This document shows positions 31,832-34,602 of a DNA stretch of 34,602 nt, piece by piece. The stretch's first letter is position 1. Each line of letters starts with the position of its first letter. Below the pieces are notes generated by a model. It did no database searches, was not told where the DNA came from, and saw only the letters and a list, made by a program, of their open reading frames with translations. The stretch is from Bacteroidales bacterium (GTDB taxonomy: Bacteria; Bacteroidota; Bacteroidia; Bacteroidales; UBA932): positions 1 through 34,602 of the forward strand of contig JAEEQF010000009.1 in the NCBI GenBank assembly GCA_016285175.1, given 5' to 3'. Made by a program: the position numbers and the translations under genes.

Positions 31832-31869
31832 GCAAAGATGTCTAGGACAATAATCCCAGACATCTTTGC
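31832..31869. repeat. Stem-loop upstream of the transposase gene
   Basis: GCAAAGATGTCTAGG (31832-31846), loop ACAATAAT, CCCAGACATCTTTGC (31855-31869): 14 of 15 pairs. A partial copy of its right half (GGATAATAATCCC with GACATTTGC) lies at 32039-32060, just before the transposase gene. Candidate REP-like element or transposon end hairpin. The rest of the 31870-32038 gap is A/T-rich with no gene or other structure I can support. Confidence 0.7.
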
Positions 31870-32038
31870 ATATCGTCCTCACAATCAGTTGTTTCCATTC
31901 TACGCTCTCTATAATAATCTACTCATCATTCAACTAAGCCAATTCTGCCGTATCCATTTTGCTTTATATTCTCCTAATCAATTAGCAATTAACAACTTAT
32001 ATAAAAATGTAAAGTAAACGTTTCTTCTTCTTTTTTTC

Positions 32039-32060
32039 GGATAATAATCCCGACATTTGC
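32039..32060 (+). repeat. Degenerate half-copy of the upstream hairpin
   Basis: GGATAATAATCCC followed by GACATTTGC repeats the loop and right arm of the stem-loop at 31832-31869 with a few changes. The left arm is not present here. It lies about 40 bp before the transposase start. Confidence 0.55.
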
Positions 32061-32101
32061 GGCGGGCACCCCTATCAGCCCAAACTAATCATTTGCACGC
32101 A

Positions 32102-33073
32102 ATGAAGAGTCGGGATTTCGCCAGAGACATACTCACCCACTGTTATCAAAGGACCGCCGATAACGGCATTCTGTTCTATTCCTATAGTGATTATTTGGAG
32201 TACTTTACCCTGTATTGTATCCTGGCGAGGAAATATGGTATCCGGGTATGGGAAATATGCCTGATGCCGGATCATGTCCATGACGCCATATCATCCCGGA
32301 CGAGGAATCAGCGAAAGGATTTCAAATGGGAATTCAACACCCGGTTCTCCCAGCAGTATAACAAACGATGCGGGTTGAGCGGTCCTCTGCTGGAGAGCCC
32401 TTATGGCAGGGCTGTGAAAAATGGGGCAAAGAAAGCGCGGACTAACATCATCTACATCGCCAACAATCCGGTAGAGAGACAGTTGGTTTCCAAGGCCGAG
32501 GAGTACCGCTGGAACTTCCTGGCGTATGCAGAAAGTGACCATCCGTTCTCAGAGAAACTGGTTCTCCGGAGAGCCCGCCTGCCTCTGCAACGGGCCGTCA
32601 AGGAAGTGAAGTCGCAATATAAGAAGGGTAACCCTCTCAATTATACCATGTTACAAAGAATGTTCAGCAAACTGAACAGAAAGGAATGTCAGCAATTGAC
32701 AGACTTTATTGTAAGCACATACAATGTTATAGACTATTCCGGAGTATTGGAACTGTTTGATGGCAGCTACGGGGCGCTCCTTACGGCCGCACATTCTACA
32801 ACCGGCAGTGAGTACGACATTAATGAATCCTTCCTGGGAAAGACCGACAAACCTTTTGCCACCATGAGCCGGATCCTGCTGGAAGAGGCGCATCTGGAAG
32901 ATATTCACGACTTTCTTTCCTGGACTCCGTCGCAGCGGTATGAATTATTTCTCCTTCTACGCAAGCACATGGATGTAATGGGAGAACAAATAGCCAAATT
33001 TTTGCACCTAAAGATAAAGAAAGAGGTGGACAGGACAGCTCCTCTATTTTGGCCGTTGAATGGAAACGATTGA
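32102..33073 (+). mobile_element. Y1/HUH transposase, REP-associated (RAYT) type
   Basis: Protein-coding: 323 residues from ATG 32102 (MKSRDFARDILTHCYQRT); a TTG 45 bp upstream is also in frame but less likely. The HUH motif is MPDHVHDAI (His58 and His60). The region NIIYIANNPVERQLV (115-129) matches the Y-I-x-x-N-P-V segment of Y1 transposases, with Tyr118 the candidate nucleophile. A C-terminal extension (about 165-323) includes helices like FVSTYN and TPSQRYELFLLLRKHM, beyond the 150-170 residues of IS200 enzymes, which fits RAYT proteins. These act on single-stranded DNA hairpins; no second mobile-element protein is seen. Inverted-repeat hairpins lie on both sides. Confidence 0.85.
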
Positions 33074-33088
33074 TTATCGGCCGATTAT

Positions 33089-33125
33089 GCAAATCCGCCT
33101 GGCTTATAATTCCAGGCGGATTTGC
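33089..33125. repeat. Stem-loop just after the transposase gene
   Basis: GCAAATCCGCCTGG (33089-33102), loop CTTATAATT (9 nt), CCAGGCGGATTTGC (33112-33125): 14 of 14 pairs. It starts 15 bp after the transposase stop and has no T-run directly after, so it is not an ordinary terminator. It shares with the upstream hairpin the GCAAA/TTTGC foot, the 14-15 bp stem and an ATAAT-containing loop, though the rest of the stem differs. Confidence 0.75.
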
Positions 33126-33194
33126 GTAAGTGATTGATTTTTAGTCGATTCTGTTCAACGGTCTCAGGGAACAAGCGGGAGTCTGCCCCGGCAG

Positions 33195-34049
33195 CTACTG
33201 CTGGAAATTGCGGCTGGCGAAGGGTAGGGCCGTGTAAAGGGCCGTGTGCCAGTACTCCCAGGTGTGGGCGCCGTCGCGGACGCGGAGTTCGCACGGGACG
33301 CCAGCCGAGCGCATCTTCTGCTGCAGTTCCACCGACAGGGGCATCAGGTTGTCGTCGTCTCCGCAGTCCAGGAACCATTTCACCGTTTTGAGCCGGCCGA
33401 TGGTGGCCTCATCGGCCTTGTCCATAAAGTCCAGGGCCGAATGCTCTCGCACTGACTGGTCCGTTATGGCCAGCTTGCTGCCGGGCATATCCGAACCGCG
33501 CACCTCCCGGTGCTTGTTGTCCAGCCAGGCGCTCATTCCGTAAGAGCTGGAGAAGAGGTCCGGATGGCGCTGGGCATAGACTATGCTGCCGCCGCCGCCC
33601 ATGGAAAGGCCCATTACGGCCCGCCGGCCCTTGCTGCCGCCGCAGTTGTACTTGCGCTCCACCGCGGGCAGGAATTCCTGGAAGAAGAAGTCTTCGTACG
33701 GCCAGTCCGGCATATTGAAATAACCGTTCTGATAATGGTGAACGTCAAAGTCTCCGGCATTGGGCATTACAATGACCATCTGGCAGGCCTCCCCGTTGGC
33801 CATCAGGGGATCCACTACGGCTTTCATATTTCCCTGGCGCATCCAGTCCGAATATCGGCCGTACAACCCGTGCAGCAGGTACACCACCGGGTATTCCCTG
33901 GCGGCATCATATCCGTCGGGCAGGTACACGTTATACTTTTGGACGCAGTTCAGTTTGGCACTGAACAGGCTGTCCGTAACGATCCGGCTCTGTGCACCGG
34001 CCGCCAGCGCGGCCGCCAGGCACAGGCAAGTGAGGAGGATTTTCTTCAT
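33195..34049 (-). CDS. Secreted esterase (EstA/feruloyl- or acetyl-esterase-like alpha/beta hydrolase)
   Basis: A 284-residue protein with a signal peptide (MKKILLTCLCLAAALAAGAQ). The alpha/beta hydrolase fold shows YPVVYLLHGLYGRYSDW (about 54-70), the nucleophile elbow GLSMGGG with Ser149, an Asp in WFLDCGDDDNLM and a final His in VRDGAHTWEYW. This is the esterase-D/Fes-like family that removes acyl groups from sugars or siderophores; in gut Bacteroidetes it commonly acts on plant polysaccharides. The substrate is not known, and no polysaccharide locus is nearby. Confidence 0.88.
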   Translation of the reverse strand: MKKILLTCLCLAAALAAGAQSRIVTDSLFSAKLNCVQKYNVYLPDGYDAAREYPVVYLLHGLYGRYSDWMRQGNMKAVVDPLMANGEACQMVIVMPNAGDFDVHHYQNGYFNMPDWPYEDFFFQEFLPAVERKYNCGGSKGRRAVMGLSMGGGGSIVYAQRHPDLFSSSYGMSAWLDNKHREVRGSDMPGSKLAITDQSVREHSALDFMDKADEATIGRLKTVKWFLDCGDDDNLMPLSVELQQKMRSAGVPCELRVRDGAHTWEYWHTALYTALPFASRNFQQ

Positions 34050-34070
34050 AACGGAATGCTTCTGGAGGAT

Positions 34071-34602
34071 CTACGGATGCACAAGCGTACCCACTTTCTC
34101 GCCGGAAAGCAGTTTGGTGAGGTTGCCGCTCTGGTTCATATCAAAGACGATGATGGGCATATGGCCATCGCTGCACAGGGCGTAGGCCGTCTGGTCCATC
34201 ACCTTGAGGTGCTTGGAGATGGCTTCGTCGAAGGTGAGCTCATCGTACTTGACGGCCGATGGATCCTTTTCCGGATCGGCGGTGTACACACCGTCCACGC
34301 GGGTACCTTTGAGGAGGGCGTCCGCGCCGATTTCCAGGGCGCGCAGGGCCGCACCGCTGTCCGTGGTGAAGAAGGGGTTGCCGGTACCGCCGGCGATGAG
34401 GGCTACGCCACCGCGCTCCAGCACCTTCACTGCATCGTCCCGCATATAATACTTGGCCACGGGTTCCATAGGAGTTGCCGTAAACACCTGGGCCTCAACG
34501 CCTTCTTCTTTAATGAACATAGAGAGGGCCAGCGAGTTGATGACGGTGGCCAGCATACCCATCTTGTCTCCGTCCACCGGGTCGAAACCCTGGCCCACGC
34601 CT
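34071..34602 (-). CDS. pyrH: UMP kinase, N-terminal part outside window
   Basis: The C-terminal 176 residues of UMP kinase are present; the start lies beyond the window end. GDKMGMLATVINSLAL, ALIAGGTGNPFFTTDSGAAL, RALEIGADALLKGTRVDGVY and MDQTAYALCSDGHMPIIVFD are strongly conserved in PyrH. It phosphorylates UMP to UDP in pyrimidine synthesis and is the bacterial hexameric type. A 21-bp gap separates its stop from the esterase start, so the two may share a transcript. Confidence 0.92.
   Translation of the reverse strand, partial: GVGQGFDPVDGDKMGMLATVINSLALSMFIKEEGVEAQVFTATPMEPVAKYYMRDDAVKVLERGGVALIAGGTGNPFFTTDSGAALRALEIGADALLKGTRVDGVYTADPEKDPSAVKYDELTFDEAISKHLKVMDQTAYALCSDGHMPIIVFDMNQSGNLTKLLSGEKVGTLVHP

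Noticed and set aside
1..34602. CRISPR array or other tandem spacer repeats
   Set aside because: No regularly spaced identical repeats were seen and no cas genes are present.

Overview
The window reads as a chromosomal piece of a moderately GC-rich Bacteroidales bacterium, probably a gut or rumen lineage. Evidence: Bacteroidetes-type promoters (TTTG, 19-21 nt, TAnnTTTG) with no clear Shine-Dalgarno sites; the mreBCD-mrdA-rodA order; PepSY-like, DUF3109 and DUF2007 families; and a winged-helix domain closest in look to Bacteroides RprY-type regulators. The species cannot be named from sequence alone.

Layout. 1-3480: a truncated PepSY-like lipoprotein (minus), a Na+/phosphate cotransporter-PhoU protein with a PhoB/OmpR-type DNA-binding domain fused to its C-terminus (plus), and a small S41-protease-like lipoprotein (plus). 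Near-identical ~65 bp repeats follow the stops of the last two. 3570-3971: a minus-strand tRNA-Leu(UAA) gene split by a 214-nt group I intron, with its own promoter and terminator. 3959-11126: the minus-strand cell-shape operon mreB-mreC-mreD-mrdA-rodA, ending in an S41/PDZ lipoprotein, with junctions that touch or overlap. ispD diverges from mreB. 11939-14784: an Lrp/AsnC regulator and topA (minus). 14926-19169: PBP1A, ddl and prmC (plus), so peptidoglycan polymerisation and precursor supply lie on both sides of topA. 19157-21683: a vapBC toxin-antitoxin pair whose transcript runs into a U32/RlhA-type gene (minus). 21770-24092: an unknown lipoprotein and a TPR protein (minus), separated by three strong inverted repeats. 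24184-27260: an M16-like protein that has lost its catalytic motif and a DUF3109 protein (plus). 27212-29885: DUF2007, a two-TM protein, hemW and a membrane-anchored coiled-coil protein (minus). 29956-31755: aminopeptidase P (plus). 31756-33130: a Y1/HUH (REP-associated) transposase between stem-loops of the same design. 33195-34602: a secreted esterase and the 3' part of pyrH (minus).

Most genes are housekeeping or cell-envelope genes. The unusual items are the transporter-PhoU-winged-helix fusion, the intron-containing tRNA-Leu in a Bacteroidales background, a strongly repeated octamer (YATCGGCC, about one core per 530 bp over the window), the transposase with its hairpins, and several palindromes sitting on promoters. 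All counts and family calls were made by reading; no database search was run.
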